Source of the DNA: Owenweeksia sp. TMED14 | GTDB lineage: Bacteria; Bacteroidota; Bacteroidia; Flavobacteriales; Schleiferiaceae | DNA length: 64,000 nt | Assembly (NCBI GenBank): GCA_949529985.1 | Contig: CATIRS010000029.1 | Span: forward strand, 62,001-126,000 | Direction of reading: 5' to 3' | Shown here: one piece after another, positions 8,841 through 18,815 of the stretch | How positions within the stretch are numbered: the stretch's first letter is position 1 | Layout of the letters: each line of letters opens with the position of its first letter | The notes under the pieces: model-generated | Seen by the model: the letters and a program-made list of their open reading frames with translations, nothing else | Database searches by the model: none | What the model was told of the DNA's origin: nothing | Program-made: the position numbers and the translations under genes

Positions 8841-10418
8841 AGGTGGTATTTTAATTGATTCCTGAGATTCAGAAGTGAATTGAAGAACTGTGACAAATGA
8901 ATACTTTGGGACTAGAAATTCGTTACAGCCTTTTATGCAATTCCATTTATAGAGTACTCGTCCTGATAGATCTGAACATTGAACAAAGCCTTTGAAATTT
9001 GAAGAACTAGTTGAAACCAACCATCCTTCTTGAGAAAACTTAACATCCCAAGTATTTCTATTTCCATTGACATTTAAGTTCATTGAGCTAATTAGACTTC
9101 CAAAATCTGGTATTCCCCACCCCACTAAACTATCCGGGTTGACAGCATTGTTGGAAGAATTACGGATATCTGTTAGAATGTCCTGAATATTATATATTGG
9201 ATTATTTGATTTTACAGCCTGAAGAAGACTGGCTGTGGCGCCGCAAATAATTGGCGACGCAAACGAAGTTCCACTGCTTATTCCAATGGTTCCATTAGAT
9301 GACATAACTGTAGCGCTGGACCCTCTAGCCATTATGTCCGGCTTAATTCGACCATCAAGGGTAGGGCCTTGAGATGAGAAAGCTGCACGATCTCCTAACG
9401 CATCAACAGCTCCAACTGATAAAATAGAATCTGCATCAGCTGGACAGGAAATATATTTCCAACTACTAGAACCTTCATTACCTGCAGCTACAACTACTAT
9501 GATACCTACTCTGGCTGCAATGTTTGCAGCCAGAGAGATTACACTTGTCCTACCATCCAAATCGGAATAACTATAATTACCAATACCATTATCAAATGTC
9601 GTATAGCCCAATGAAGTATTTATCACATCAACACCTAAGCTATCCGCCCACTCAGAAGCCCGAACCCAATTATCTTCTTCAGCAAGAGTTTCGGATAATT
9701 CATTTTCTGTTCTAAAAAGTATATAAGAAGCTTCGGGAGCAGTTCCAACAAATGTTCCATCTAGATCCGCACAAATAGTACTTAAAACACTCATTCCGTG
9801 ACTTCCAACATGAAATACATTTGAATCTCCATCAACAAAGTCTTTCGTAAGAACAATCCTTCCTTGATTCCAAGCACCTTGAAATACGGAATACGATTCA
9901 GCCCCTGAAAAGCCACCATCCATTAAAGCTATTAATATGCCCTGCCCAGCATAACCAGCGTCATGAACTGGATCAAGATTGATTTGTTGAACTTGCCCTA
10001 AACTTTGCCCGTATGAAAATCCATTAACACCTTCATCATTGTGTTTTTTTCGTCCTAAACTTAATACACGTGAAACTTTTTTAACCCAAATCATTTTTTT
10101 AAGCACTTTGATTTCATCAGCACTGGCTTCAACTGACAGAGCTCTTAACCATCGAGAAAAAAATCTTACAGTTACCCCTGTTGACTCAACCAAATCAAAT
10201 ACCTCCATTGACATCGAATAATCTGTTGACCGTAGACCAATACCCTGCCTGAGTCTCCGTTCGATAGCTAAAGAAGATAATGCAGGTTCTGAATTCGGAA
10301 CAATTCCAAAATCCTCAAGAATATTTTCATTTACATATACCCAGTAACGCTTGACCTCCTGGCCAAAAGTGGAACTAGAAACTAAAAACAAAACAATAAT
10401 TATTAACGACTTTCTCAT
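8829..10418 (-). CDS. Subtilisin-like serine peptidase (S8), secreted
   Basis: The 529-residue protein has a signal peptide (cut near TFGQE) and an inhibitor-like prodomain to about residue 145. The S8 catalytic domain has D167 (ALMDGG), H207 (GSHGMS), oxyanion N314 (AAGNEG) and S385 (GTSFASP). The final ~80 residues (KGFVQCSDLSGRVLYKWN and a closing hydrophobic strand) resemble a divergent T9SS type A sorting tail, so it is probably exported to the surface or medium. In Bacteroidota this peptidase commonly sits beside mnmA, as here with a 14-base gap. All triad residues are present, so activity is expected. Confidence 0.9.
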   Translation of the reverse strand: MRKSLIIIVLFLVSSSTFGQEVKRYWVYVNENILEDFGIVPNSEPALSSLAIERRLRQGIGLRSTDYSMSMEVFDLVESTGVTVRFFSRWLRALSVEASADEIKVLKKMIWVKKVSRVLSLGRKKHNDEGVNGFSYGQSLGQVQQINLDPVHDAGYAGQGILIALMDGGFSGAESYSVFQGAWNQGRIVLTKDFVDGDSNVFHVGSHGMSVLSTICADLDGTFVGTAPEASYILFRTENELSETLAEEDNWVRASEWADSLGVDVINTSLGYTTFDNGIGNYSYSDLDGRTSVISLAANIAARVGIIVVVAAGNEGSSSWKYISCPADADSILSVGAVDALGDRAAFSSQGPTLDGRIKPDIMARGSSATVMSSNGTIGISSGTSFASPIICGATASLLQAVKSNNPIYNIQDILTDIRNSSNNAVNPDSLVGWGIPDFGSLISSMNLNVNGNRNTWDVKFSQEGWLVSTSSSNFKGFVQCSDLSGRVLYKWNCIKGCNEFLVPKYSFVTVLQFTSESQESIKIPPYII

Positions 10419-10432
10419 ACTAGTTTAATTTT

Positions 10433-11578
10433 TTATGCAAAAATAATTCCAGAACCAATCAATTCCTCACCACGATACCATGAAGCAAATTGTCCTGGAG
10501 CGACAGACTTCATTGGTTTTTTACTTTCAAGATATAATCCTTCAGTTTCCATTTTAAGCGTTGCGCTAAATAGATCTTGTCGGTACCTTATTCGAACATT
10601 ATAATTTCGCACTTCACCAATGTTCATTTGGTCCAATCGACTAACAAAATGAACGTCTTTCGAGAGAATTTTTAAAAAAGGTCGATATAACCCTGGATGA
10701 TCATCCCCTTGCCCTACAAAAACAATGTTGTTTATAACATCAATTGATATAACAAACAGTGGTAATGGCATTCCACCTACAAGTAATCCTTTTCTTTGAC
10801 CAATTGTATAGTAATACGCACCGTTATGATTACCTATAATTTTACCACATGAAAAATCTAAAGGCCATGGAACTCCCCATTCTGGTTGATCAAAGCCAGA
10901 CCAAGATGATGAAACCTCAATAATTCTACCTTTTTTGGGTTTTAATTTCTGCTGTAGAAAAACTGGAAGGCGAACTTTTCCGATAAAACAGAGCCCTTGT
11001 GAATCTTTTTTATTAGCCGTTCCCAAACCAACTTTATCAGCAATACGGCGGACTTCTGATTTTGCTAGATGACCAATCGGAAAAATTGACTTTGCTAATT
11101 GTTCTTGATTTAATTGACAAAGAAAATAACTTTGATCTTTGGATTTATCAGATCCTGACAATAAATGATGAACTCCATTACCAGTTGTTGTTTTTTGCAC
11201 ATAATGTCCTGTGGCCACGAAATCAGCGCCTATAGACAAAGCTGCTTTTAGAAATATATCAAACTTAATTTCTCGGTTACATAAAATATCAGGATTTGGA
11301 GTTCTTCCAACTTTGTATTCTGAAAACATATAATCGACAATACGACTTTTATATTCAACACTTAAGTCTAGAACTTGGAATGGTATCTCTAGTTTATCGG
11401 CCACAAGTAAAGCATCATTCGAATCTTCAATCCATGTACACTCAGCCTCTAAAGTAACTGATTCATCGGTCCAATTACGCATAAATAAACCTATTACTTC
11501 ATGACCCATTTCCTTCAGAAGGAAAGCAGCTACAGATGAATCGACACCACCAGAAAGGCCAACGACGACAAGTCCCAT
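10433..11578 (-). CDS. mnmA: tRNA-specific 2-thiouridylase
   Basis: The 381-residue protein begins with the PP-loop GLSGGVDSSVAAFLL. It has the first catalytic Cys in RTPNPDILCNREIKF, the second in GLCFIGKV, and the tRNA-binding block YYTIGQRKGLLVGG. It activates U34 of Lys, Glu and Gln tRNAs by adenylation and inserts sulfur in the cytosol. Both catalytic cysteines are intact. Its ATG shares one base with the stop codon of the upstream MORN-repeat gene, so the two are translationally coupled and belong to the dnaE-led minus-strand run. Confidence 0.96.
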   Translation of the reverse strand: MGLVVVGLSGGVDSSVAAFLLKEMGHEVIGLFMRNWTDESVTLEAECTWIEDSNDALLVADKLEIPFQVLDLSVEYKSRIVDYMFSEYKVGRTPNPDILCNREIKFDIFLKAALSIGADFVATGHYVQKTTTGNGVHHLLSGSDKSKDQSYFLCQLNQEQLAKSIFPIGHLAKSEVRRIADKVGLGTANKKDSQGLCFIGKVRLPVFLQQKLKPKKGRIIEVSSSWSGFDQPEWGVPWPLDFSCGKIIGNHNGAYYYTIGQRKGLLVGGMPLPLFVISIDVINNIVFVGQGDDHPGLYRPFLKILSKDVHFVSRLDQMNIGEVRNYNVRIRYRQDLFSATLKMETEGLYLESKKPMKSVAPGQFASWYRGEELIGSGIIFA

Positions 11579-12285
11579 TAGTATAGAATAGTATTTATTT
11601 CCTTACCCTTTTTGAAAATTAAAGCTTTTTTAGCTTTCCCTGCTTTCAGGACTATCCATTTACCCTCTCGGTAACCCTTGACATATTTACCTATCATCGA
11701 AACGCGAGCATCTACATCATACATAATCCATTCTCCATCTAATTTCCCATGATTGTATGTGACAGAACGTATTTTCTTCCCATCATCAGATCTTCTAACC
11801 CATATACCTTGTTTATTTCCATTGACCATTTGACCCGACTCAACGACTTCACCATTTGAGTAATATGTCTGATTCAGTCCTTGCAAAACTCCCTTCTTAT
11901 AAGTCTCAATATTCAAAATTGAACCATTATTGTCAAATATTTCCCAAATACTATCTTTTAAATTTTTAGATAAATATCTCCCTTGAGAAACAATATTACC
12001 TTCTTTAGAATAATTTTCCACATAACACTCCCCTGTGAGCTTTTTAAAAGTCATCATTGATTTGAGTTGACCATTTAAATAAAAATGCTTAAAAACCCCC
12101 TTAGGGATACCCATATCGAACTCTCCAATATATCTTTTGATCAACGTTCCATTATGATTAACAATCCAAGATCCATTCCGCTTTCCATTTTTATGGATGT
12201 TATGAATGTTGGGCAATTCGATAGAGGACTGAGCAGACATATCGATACAAAGAAAAAAAAGAGAAATTGAAATAAAATATTTCAT
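11578..12285 (-). CDS. MORN-repeat / YwqK-like protein, exported
   Basis: The 235-residue protein has a signal peptide (ISLFFLCIDMSAQSS) followed by tandem MORN-like units of about 20-25 residues. Examples are NGKRNGSWIV, MGIPKGVFKHFYLNGQLK, KGVLQGLNQTYYSNGEVVE and HGKLDGEWIMYD. These repeats are often labelled YwqK-family antitoxin, but no toxin gene is nearby and the signal peptide argues for an envelope location. Function is unknown. It overlaps dnaE by four bases (ATGA) upstream and mnmA by one base downstream. Confidence 0.8.
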   Translation of the reverse strand: MKYFISISLFFLCIDMSAQSSIELPNIHNIHKNGKRNGSWIVNHNGTLIKRYIGEFDMGIPKGVFKHFYLNGQLKSMMTFKKLTGECYVENYSKEGNIVSQGRYLSKNLKDSIWEIFDNNGSILNIETYKKGVLQGLNQTYYSNGEVVESGQMVNGNKQGIWVRRSDDGKKIRSVTYNHGKLDGEWIMYDVDARVSMIGKYVKGYREGKWIVLKAGKAKKALIFKKGKEINTILY

Positions 12286-15200
12286 GATTGATCTATTTTA
12301 ACGAATACGTGCACAAAATCTAATTGATCAATTTGATAAAGTAAAGACTGATTTATTTCAGTAGTTAGATTCCTAGAAGGCATTTCTACTGAGACTCCGG
12401 TAATCGGATCTTTAACATGGAAAGTCACCTTAGAACTACCAGGATGATTCCTCAATATTGTTCCGATCTCAGTCCATCTATGAAGTATTACATCATTAAC
12501 ATCAGACATTATATCAATACTTATTGCTTCTCTTTCAAAAATTTCAGATAATAAAATAATTTTTACTATATCAGCATAAAGCCTTGTTGATGAGTCTTTT
12601 GACCAATTTGGTCGATGAACCCGCCCTCTAACCAGGACCATAATATCATTAACTAAGAACTCTCTGAAATTTAAAAACTGTTTACCGAAAAGAACGAATT
12701 CACGTGTTCCTTTATGATCCTCAAGAGTAAAAATACCCATCTCTTTTCCATTTCTGCTCGTTTTCAACTGCACATTAGAAATTATTCCCGCTATGGTGTA
12801 ATCACGATATGAAGAATCTCCTGCAAATACTTCAAGACTTTCTAGTTCAGAGATTGAATTTTTAACAAAAGTTTGAATTTCATACTTGTGATTATCCAAT
12901 GGATGAGCACTTAAGAATATACCATTTATGTCTCGCTCACGCTTCAATAATTCCAAATTATTCCATTCTTCTATAACAGGAAGCTCTGGCTCAGGTATAT
13001 CAACACCGCTATCTCCGCCAAATAATGAAACTTGCATTGAGCTTTCTTGATCTTGCAGTCCTTGTCCGTAACGTCTTATTTTTTCTAAAAAACTCTTCCC
13101 TTCTCCTGATTCAGAAAATAGCATGGCTCGATGGAGATCTTTAAAGCTGTCAAACCCACCACCCAAAGCAAGAGCCTCCCAGGTCCCCTTATTTACAACC
13201 CGCATATCAACTCGACGTGCCAAATCAAAAATATTCTTGTATTTCCCATTCTTTAAGCGATCAGCAAGTAAAAAATCTACGGCAGATGATCCTACTCCTC
13301 TCATTCCTAGTAAACCAAACCTTAGAGATCCGGTCTCATTAACTGTAAATACACCTACGGACTCATTAACATCTGGTCCAAGAACATCCAATCGCATTCG
13401 TTTACACTCCTCCATGAAAAAGGTAACCTGTTTTATGTCATTCATATTATTGGATAAAACTGAAGCCATATATTCTGCAGGGTAGTTGGCTTTTAGATAA
13501 GCTGTTTGATATGCTATCCAGGCGTAACATGTTGAATGAGATTTATTAAAAGCATAGGAAGCAAAAGCCTCCCAATCCTTCCATATTTTTTCCAGAATTC
13601 CTGAAGGATGACCTAATTGTGTTCCTCCATTTATAAATTGAGGCTTCATTTGGTCTAAAACAGATCTAATCTTTTTTCCCATGGCTTTTCTCAGCATGTC
13701 AGCTTCGCCTTTGGTAAAGCCAGCTAATTTTTGAGAAAGGAGCATCACCTGTTCTTGATAAACAGTAATGCCATAAGTTTCTTTTAAAAACCCTTCCATG
13801 TCTGGAACATCATAAGAAATAGCTTCAATTCCATGTTTTCTTCGAATAAAACTTGGAATATACTCGATTGGACCAGGCCTGTATAGGGCATTCATGGCAA
13901 TTAGATCGCCAAAAACTGTTGGCTTTAAATCTTTTAAATGCTTCTGCATCCCAGGAGATTCATACTGAAAAATACCAACTGTTTCACCACGTTGAAATAG
14001 TCTGTAAGTTGCCTCGTCATCAATTGAAATGGTTTCCATATCTAAAATGATTCCGTGACGTTTTTCAACTAATAAAACAGCATCTTTTATAATCGTCAGC
14101 GTCTTGAGACCTAAAAAATCCATCTTTAATAAACCAGCAGACTCTACTACAGCATTATCAAACTGTGTACACCACATATCACTATCTTTTGCCACTGCAA
14201 CTGGTATAAGATCGCGGATGTCAGATGGTGTAATTATCACTCCACAGGCATGGATCCCAGTATTGCGCAGAGAGCCCTCTAGGGCCTTAGCTTGCCTCAA
14301 TGCTTCTCCACTTGGATCATCCTCTTTATAAGATGCTCTTAAATCTTTAGCTTTTATATATTCATCACCTTTTAATTGGTCTCGTAGAGACTTATCATCA
14401 CAATCAATAACATTTGCTAAGCTCTGGTTATCAGGGACTTTTTTTGTTAATTTATCAGCTTGATCAAATGACAAATCCAAAGCTCTAGCCGCATCTTTTA
14501 TAGATGACTTAGCTGCCATTTTCCCGTAAGTCATTATTTGCGCTACCTGACTAGACCCATACTTATTAATCACATATTTAATGACCTTATCTCTTCCACG
14601 ATCGTCAAAGTCAATATCAATATCTGGAAGACTAACTCGGTCTGGATTTAGAAATCTCTCAAATAGAAGATTATAAGCAATAGGATCCACATTAGTTATA
14701 CCGATGCAATAAGCTACTGCTGAACCCGCAGCTGACCCTCTTCCAGGACCTACAGTTACATTCATTTCTCTTGCGGCGTGGCAAAAGTCCTGAACAATTA
14801 AAAAGTATCCTGGATACCCAGTTCGTTTTATTGTTTCGAGTTCAAAATCTAAACGTTCCTTAACGCTTTCGCTTATTTCTCCATATCTCCTAGTTGCTCC
14901 TGTGTATGTAAGGTGACGTAAAAAAGCATTTTCTCCATTTTTTTGATCATTCTTGTTATCATTGCTTGAAGTTAAGGCTTTCATAAATTCGTCTGGGATA
15001 TCAAACTTTGGAAGAAGAACTTCCCTTGCTAGAGGGTAGTTCTCAACTTTATCAAGTATCTCTTGAAGATTTGACAATGTGATAGGGATATCAGAAAACT
15101 TATTCGCCATTTCAAGCTTAGTGGTCAAATAGAATTGATCATTTGGTAATCCATATCTAAACCCTTTGCCACGTCCAATAGGTGTGGATTTCTTCTCATT

Positions 15201-16670
15201 GTCTTTGATGCAAAGCAATATATCGTGTGCTTCTGCTTCTTTCTGATCGAGATAAAAAGCATTATTCGCTGCTACAGGCTTAACATCATGCTTCAAACAA
15301 AACCGTAAAAGTGTCTCATTAACAATATCTTCTTCTGGCAATCCATGTCGATTTATTTCAGCGTAAAAGTCAACGCCAAATTCATTTTTCCACCAAATAA
15401 AAGCCTCCTCAGCTTGCTTTTCCCCTACTTGAAGAATCAACTGTGGTATCTCTCCCTTAATACCACCTGTTGTAACCATGATCCCTTCCTTATATTCAAC
15501 AAGTATTTGTCTGTCAATTCTAGGGACATAATAAAACCCTTCTATATAAGCTGCAGAACTTAGACGAGCTAGGTTATGATAGCCAAGTTTGTTCTTTGCT
15601 AAAAGTGGGATTTGAAATCCATCATCTTTTTGACTCTTATCCTCTCTACTTCGACATATATAAGCTTCGTATCCTAAAATAGCCTTGAGCTCTTTCTGAC
15701 TATCACTTTTTGTTTTATTATAATCACTTACAACTTTGACAAATTGAAAAGCACCCATCATATTACCAATATCACTTATACCGATCCCTCTCTGACCATC
15801 GTCAATAATACGTCTAACCATTGATGAAACCTTGGCAGTGGCTTGTAAAACGCTAAACTGACTGTGCGTATGTAAATGAAAAAAACTTTCCGCTTCAGAA
15901 GTTAAAATTTCGGATGATCTGAGATCATTTTGCTGTATTTGAGACTCAACTTTTGAAGAGGATATTTTAAAATCAGCGATGCTGGCACTCTCTTTTTTAA
16001 AGTTGACATGGATCAATCCTACTGGATTAATTCCTTCTTTGTTATTATCTTGAAAATTCTTCAGAGAAATTTCATCTAAACCTAATTCCTCATAACTCCA
16101 ATGGCCTAGTCGAACAAGTTCCCAAAAGCACCTTGCCGATGCCTCAACATCTGCAGTAGCATTGTGGGCTTCATTAAATTCTTCACCAAAAAGAGCTTTG
16201 TGTAGTTCACTAAGCTTTGGGATTTTAAAGGAGTTACCTCTACTAGGTATTTTTGTCACTTTTGCTGCGCGAGGCGTGCAGGTATCTAGAACTGGCAGTT
16301 TTAAAAGTTCAGGGTCAATTCCAGCACGTATAAACTCAGCACCTAAAACATTAGTGTCAAATTTCAAATTATGACCAATTAAAAAATCTGACCTAGATAA
16401 AATTTTGAGAAATTCATTTATCACCTTTTCTGAATCCAGACCATCCCTGGATGCAAGTTCGGTAGATATCCCATGAATATCTTGAGCCTGAAATGGAATA
16501 TTAAAGCCTTTTGGTTGAATTAAAAAATTCTGCGCCTCTATCAATTTTCCTCTAGAATCGTGTAACTGCCAAGCAATCTGAACAACTCTTGGCCAATTAT
16601 CAATATCATTTAAAGGTGCGCTCCAACTTCTAGGAAGCCCAGTGGTTTCGGTGTCAAAAATGAGATACAT
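12282..16670 (-). CDS. dnaE: DNA polymerase III alpha subunit with fused N-terminal proofreading exonuclease
   Basis: The 1462-residue protein starts with a DnaQ-like DEDDh exonuclease: FDTETTG (residues 5-11), IGHNLKFDTNVL near 98 and HNATADVEA near 168. A PHP domain follows near 265-480 (HLHTHSQFS). The C-family polymerase core has GPGRGSAAGSA and the catalytic PDIDIDFDD near 680; a clamp-binding QVSLFG lies near 1213, and an OB fold follows. It is the replicative polymerase. The PHP domain has DIGN where active PHPs have DHGN, so PHP proofreading is probably lost and replaced by the fused exonuclease. Exonuclease-DnaE fusions are known in part of the Bacteroidota. Confidence 0.95.
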   Translation of the reverse strand: MYLIFDTETTGLPRSWSAPLNDIDNWPRVVQIAWQLHDSRGKLIEAQNFLIQPKGFNIPFQAQDIHGISTELASRDGLDSEKVINEFLKILSRSDFLIGHNLKFDTNVLGAEFIRAGIDPELLKLPVLDTCTPRAAKVTKIPSRGNSFKIPKLSELHKALFGEEFNEAHNATADVEASARCFWELVRLGHWSYEELGLDEISLKNFQDNNKEGINPVGLIHVNFKKESASIADFKISSSKVESQIQQNDLRSSEILTSEAESFFHLHTHSQFSVLQATAKVSSMVRRIIDDGQRGIGISDIGNMMGAFQFVKVVSDYNKTKSDSQKELKAILGYEAYICRSREDKSQKDDGFQIPLLAKNKLGYHNLARLSSAAYIEGFYYVPRIDRQILVEYKEGIMVTTGGIKGEIPQLILQVGEKQAEEAFIWWKNEFGVDFYAEINRHGLPEEDIVNETLLRFCLKHDVKPVAANNAFYLDQKEAEAHDILLCIKDNEKKSTPIGRGKGFRYGLPNDQFYLTTKLEMANKFSDIPITLSNLQEILDKVENYPLAREVLLPKFDIPDEFMKALTSSNDNKNDQKNGENAFLRHLTYTGATRRYGEISESVKERLDFELETIKRTGYPGYFLIVQDFCHAAREMNVTVGPGRGSAAGSAVAYCIGITNVDPIAYNLLFERFLNPDRVSLPDIDIDFDDRGRDKVIKYVINKYGSSQVAQIMTYGKMAAKSSIKDAARALDLSFDQADKLTKKVPDNQSLANVIDCDDKSLRDQLKGDEYIKAKDLRASYKEDDPSGEALRQAKALEGSLRNTGIHACGVIITPSDIRDLIPVAVAKDSDMWCTQFDNAVVESAGLLKMDFLGLKTLTIIKDAVLLVEKRHGIILDMETISIDDEATYRLFQRGETVGIFQYESPGMQKHLKDLKPTVFGDLIAMNALYRPGPIEYIPSFIRRKHGIEAISYDVPDMEGFLKETYGITVYQEQVMLLSQKLAGFTKGEADMLRKAMGKKIRSVLDQMKPQFINGGTQLGHPSGILEKIWKDWEAFASYAFNKSHSTCYAWIAYQTAYLKANYPAEYMASVLSNNMNDIKQVTFFMEECKRMRLDVLGPDVNESVGVFTVNETGSLRFGLLGMRGVGSSAVDFLLADRLKNGKYKNIFDLARRVDMRVVNKGTWEALALGGGFDSFKDLHRAMLFSESGEGKSFLEKIRRYGQGLQDQESSMQVSLFGGDSGVDIPEPELPVIEEWNNLELLKRERDINGIFLSAHPLDNHKYEIQTFVKNSISELESLEVFAGDSSYRDYTIAGIISNVQLKTSRNGKEMGIFTLEDHKGTREFVLFGKQFLNFREFLVNDIMVLVRGRVHRPNWSKDSSTRLYADIVKIILLSEIFEREAISIDIMSDVNDVILHRWTEIGTILRNHPGSSKVTFHVKDPITGVSVEMPSRNLTTEINQSLLYQIDQLDFVHVFVKIDQS

Positions 16671-16735
16671 TCGCTGCCCTAAATTAACATCTTAATGATG
16701 AATTTAAAATCAAATTATAGGAAGTTTTCAACTTA

Positions 16736-18040
16736 CTATAAAAGAACAGCATCTAAATCATATTCTGATGCGCCGACAATTTCAACCTCAACAAAAGTCC
16801 CCTGTTTAAGATGTATACTTGGGGAATGAATGTGAATTTCATTATCTACATCAGGACTATCGTGCTCACTTCGACAAACATAATTACCCTCACTATCTTC
16901 TCTATCCACTATGCAAATTATTTTTGTACCTACTTTAGTCTGATTAAGATCTGCTGAAATATTCATTTGAGCTTCCATTACAGCGTCTAATCTTAATTGT
17001 TTTACTTCAGGAGAAACATCATCCTCAAGCAGATAGGCATGTGTGTTTTCCTCATGACTATATGCAAATACACCTAGTCGTTCAAATCTTTGATCCTTCA
17101 CCCAATTAATTAACACTTCAAAATCACTGTCGGTCTCACCTGGGTATCCTACTATTATGGTAGTTCGAATAGCGACATTTGGAACCTCATTACGCATTTC
17201 CTTGAGAAGCATATTGGTTTTAGTCATTGTAGTTCCTCTTCGCATACTCTTTAGGACCGGGTCAGAAATATGCTGAAGCGGGATATCAATATAATTACAA
17301 ACCTTTGGGTTTTCTCTTATAACAGAGAGAACATCTTTAGGGAATCCTGTTGGAAAGAGATAGTGCAACCTTATCCATGATATTCCTTTGACTTCACTCA
17401 AAGCGTTAATTAAATCTGCCAAACGACGTTTACCGTATATATCTAATCCATAATATGTCAAATCTTGGGCAATCAATATTAACTCCACGACACCTTTTTC
17501 AGCAAGTTTTTCAGCCTCAATAACCAAATTATCTATCGAATTGGACTTATGCTTTCCGCGCATCAGAGGAATAGCACAGAATGAACACGGACGATCACAA
17601 CCTTCACTTATTTTTAAATAGGCGAAATGTTGAGGAGTCGTCGTTAGCCTTTCTCCTATTAGTTCATTTTTATAATCTGCACCCAAGGCTTTTAATAACA
17701 ATGGTAAATCTCTAGTTCCAAAATAACTATCAACGTCTGGTATTTCCTTTTGAAGATCTTCTTTATACCTCTCAGAAAGACACCCTGTTACAAATACTTG
17801 ATCAACTTGACCGTTTTTCTTCGCCCTAACGGCATCAAGGATTGTATCGACAGACTCTTGCTTAGCATTATCGATAAAACCACAAGTGTTAATAACGACA
17901 ATCTGTCCATCTTTTTCATGAACTACATCCTTACCTGATGCCTTCAATTGACCCATTAGAATCTCACTATCATAAATGTTCTTGGAACAACCTAGTGTGA
18001 TTACGTTAATTCTATTCCTTTTTGGTGATTTTGTTCTCAT
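16736..18040 (-). CDS. rimO: Ribosomal protein S12 methylthiotransferase
   Basis: The 434-residue protein has an N-terminal UPF0004 domain (NVITLGCSKNIYDSE), the radical-SAM cluster motif CDRPCSFCAIP near residues 141-151 and a C-terminal TRAM domain ending VEIVGASEYDLDA. This order, with the LGCSKN start, marks RimO rather than MiaB. It adds a methylthio group to an Asp of ribosomal protein S12, using two iron-sulfur clusters. It follows amn by four bases on the minus strand, downstream of ftsY, an arrangement common in Bacteroidota. Confidence 0.95.
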   Translation of the reverse strand: MRTKSPKRNRINVITLGCSKNIYDSEILMGQLKASGKDVVHEKDGQIVVINTCGFIDNAKQESVDTILDAVRAKKNGQVDQVFVTGCLSERYKEDLQKEIPDVDSYFGTRDLPLLLKALGADYKNELIGERLTTTPQHFAYLKISEGCDRPCSFCAIPLMRGKHKSNSIDNLVIEAEKLAEKGVVELILIAQDLTYYGLDIYGKRRLADLINALSEVKGISWIRLHYLFPTGFPKDVLSVIRENPKVCNYIDIPLQHISDPVLKSMRRGTTMTKTNMLLKEMRNEVPNVAIRTTIIVGYPGETDSDFEVLINWVKDQRFERLGVFAYSHEENTHAYLLEDDVSPEVKQLRLDAVMEAQMNISADLNQTKVGTKIICIVDREDSEGNYVCRSEHDSPDVDNEIHIHSPSIHLKQGTFVEVEIVGASEYDLDAVLL

Positions 18041-18044
18041 TATT

Positions 18045-18815
18045 CTAAAATTTCAAATGGCGAATAGAAAGACCTTCATTCCTAATCTCTTCTAGAGCTT
18101 CAATCCCAATTTTTATATGAGTATTGACATAGTTTGAACTAACTTTTTGATCACTTTCTTCCGTTTTAACTCCTTCTGGAATCATTGGCTGATCTGAAAC
18201 TAGCAATAAAGCTCCCAATGGAATATGATTTTTAAAAGCTGCCGAAAAAAGCGTCGCGGTTTCCATGTCTATTGCCATGGCACGAATTTGCTCTAAATAA
18301 TCCTTAAATACTTGATCATGCTCCCAAACACGTCTATTTGTTGTGAATACGGTACCCGTCCAGTAATCGCAAGCTCTATTTCGTATAATATGACTAACTG
18401 CCCTTTGAAGGGAAAAAGCGGGCAATGCTGGCACTTCTGCCGGAAAATAAGCGTTAGAAGTTCCCTCTCCTCTAATAGCGCCAATAGGAACAATGAAATC
18501 ACCTATTTCTGTTCGTTTCTTCAGCCCACCACATTTTCCTAAAAAAAGAACTGCCTTTGGACTAATAGCGGTCAAAAGATCGCATATAGTTGCTGCATTT
18601 GGACTTCCCATTCCAAAATTAATCATTGTAATACCGCCACCGGTAGCGCAAGGCATAGACTTACCCGATTCATGAAGGGTTCCTCCAGTAATCTCAGTAA
18701 ATCTTAATAAGTAATCATTAAAATTCGTCAAAATGATGTAATCGGAAAATTGATCAAGCCCCATACCGGTATACCGAGGGAGCCAATTTTCAGTGATTTC
18801 TTTTTTTGTTTTCAT
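18045..18815 (-). CDS. amn: AMP nucleosidase
   Basis: The 256-residue phosphorylase-fold protein has INFGMGSPNAATICDLL, FLGKCGGLKKRTEIGDFIVP and AIDMETATLFSAAF, the purine and ribose site of the AMP nucleosidase/MTA-phosphorylase superfamily. It corresponds to the short Bacteroidota AMP nucleosidase, lacking the long N-terminal domain of the Escherichia coli enzyme. Expected reaction: AMP to adenine and ribose 5-phosphate in the cytosol. The ATG overlaps the ftsY stop by four bases. A uridine or MTA phosphorylase-like role is a less likely alternative. Confidence 0.88.
   Translation of the reverse strand: MKTKKEITENWLPRYTGMGLDQFSDYIILTNFNDYLLRFTEITGGTLHESGKSMPCATGGGITMINFGMGSPNAATICDLLTAISPKAVLFLGKCGGLKKRTEIGDFIVPIGAIRGEGTSNAYFPAEVPALPAFSLQRAVSHIIRNRACDYWTGTVFTTNRRVWEHDQVFKDYLEQIRAMAIDMETATLFSAAFKNHIPLGALLLVSDQPMIPEGVKTEESDQKVSSNYVNTHIKIGIEALEEIRNEGLSIRHLKF

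Noticed and set aside
11578-12285. YwqK antitoxin as part of a toxin-antitoxin pair
   Set aside because: No toxin gene nearby, and the protein has a signal peptide.
13123-13485. 120-residue antisense frame opposite dnaE
   Set aside because: No family motif, and the dnaE frame is certain here.
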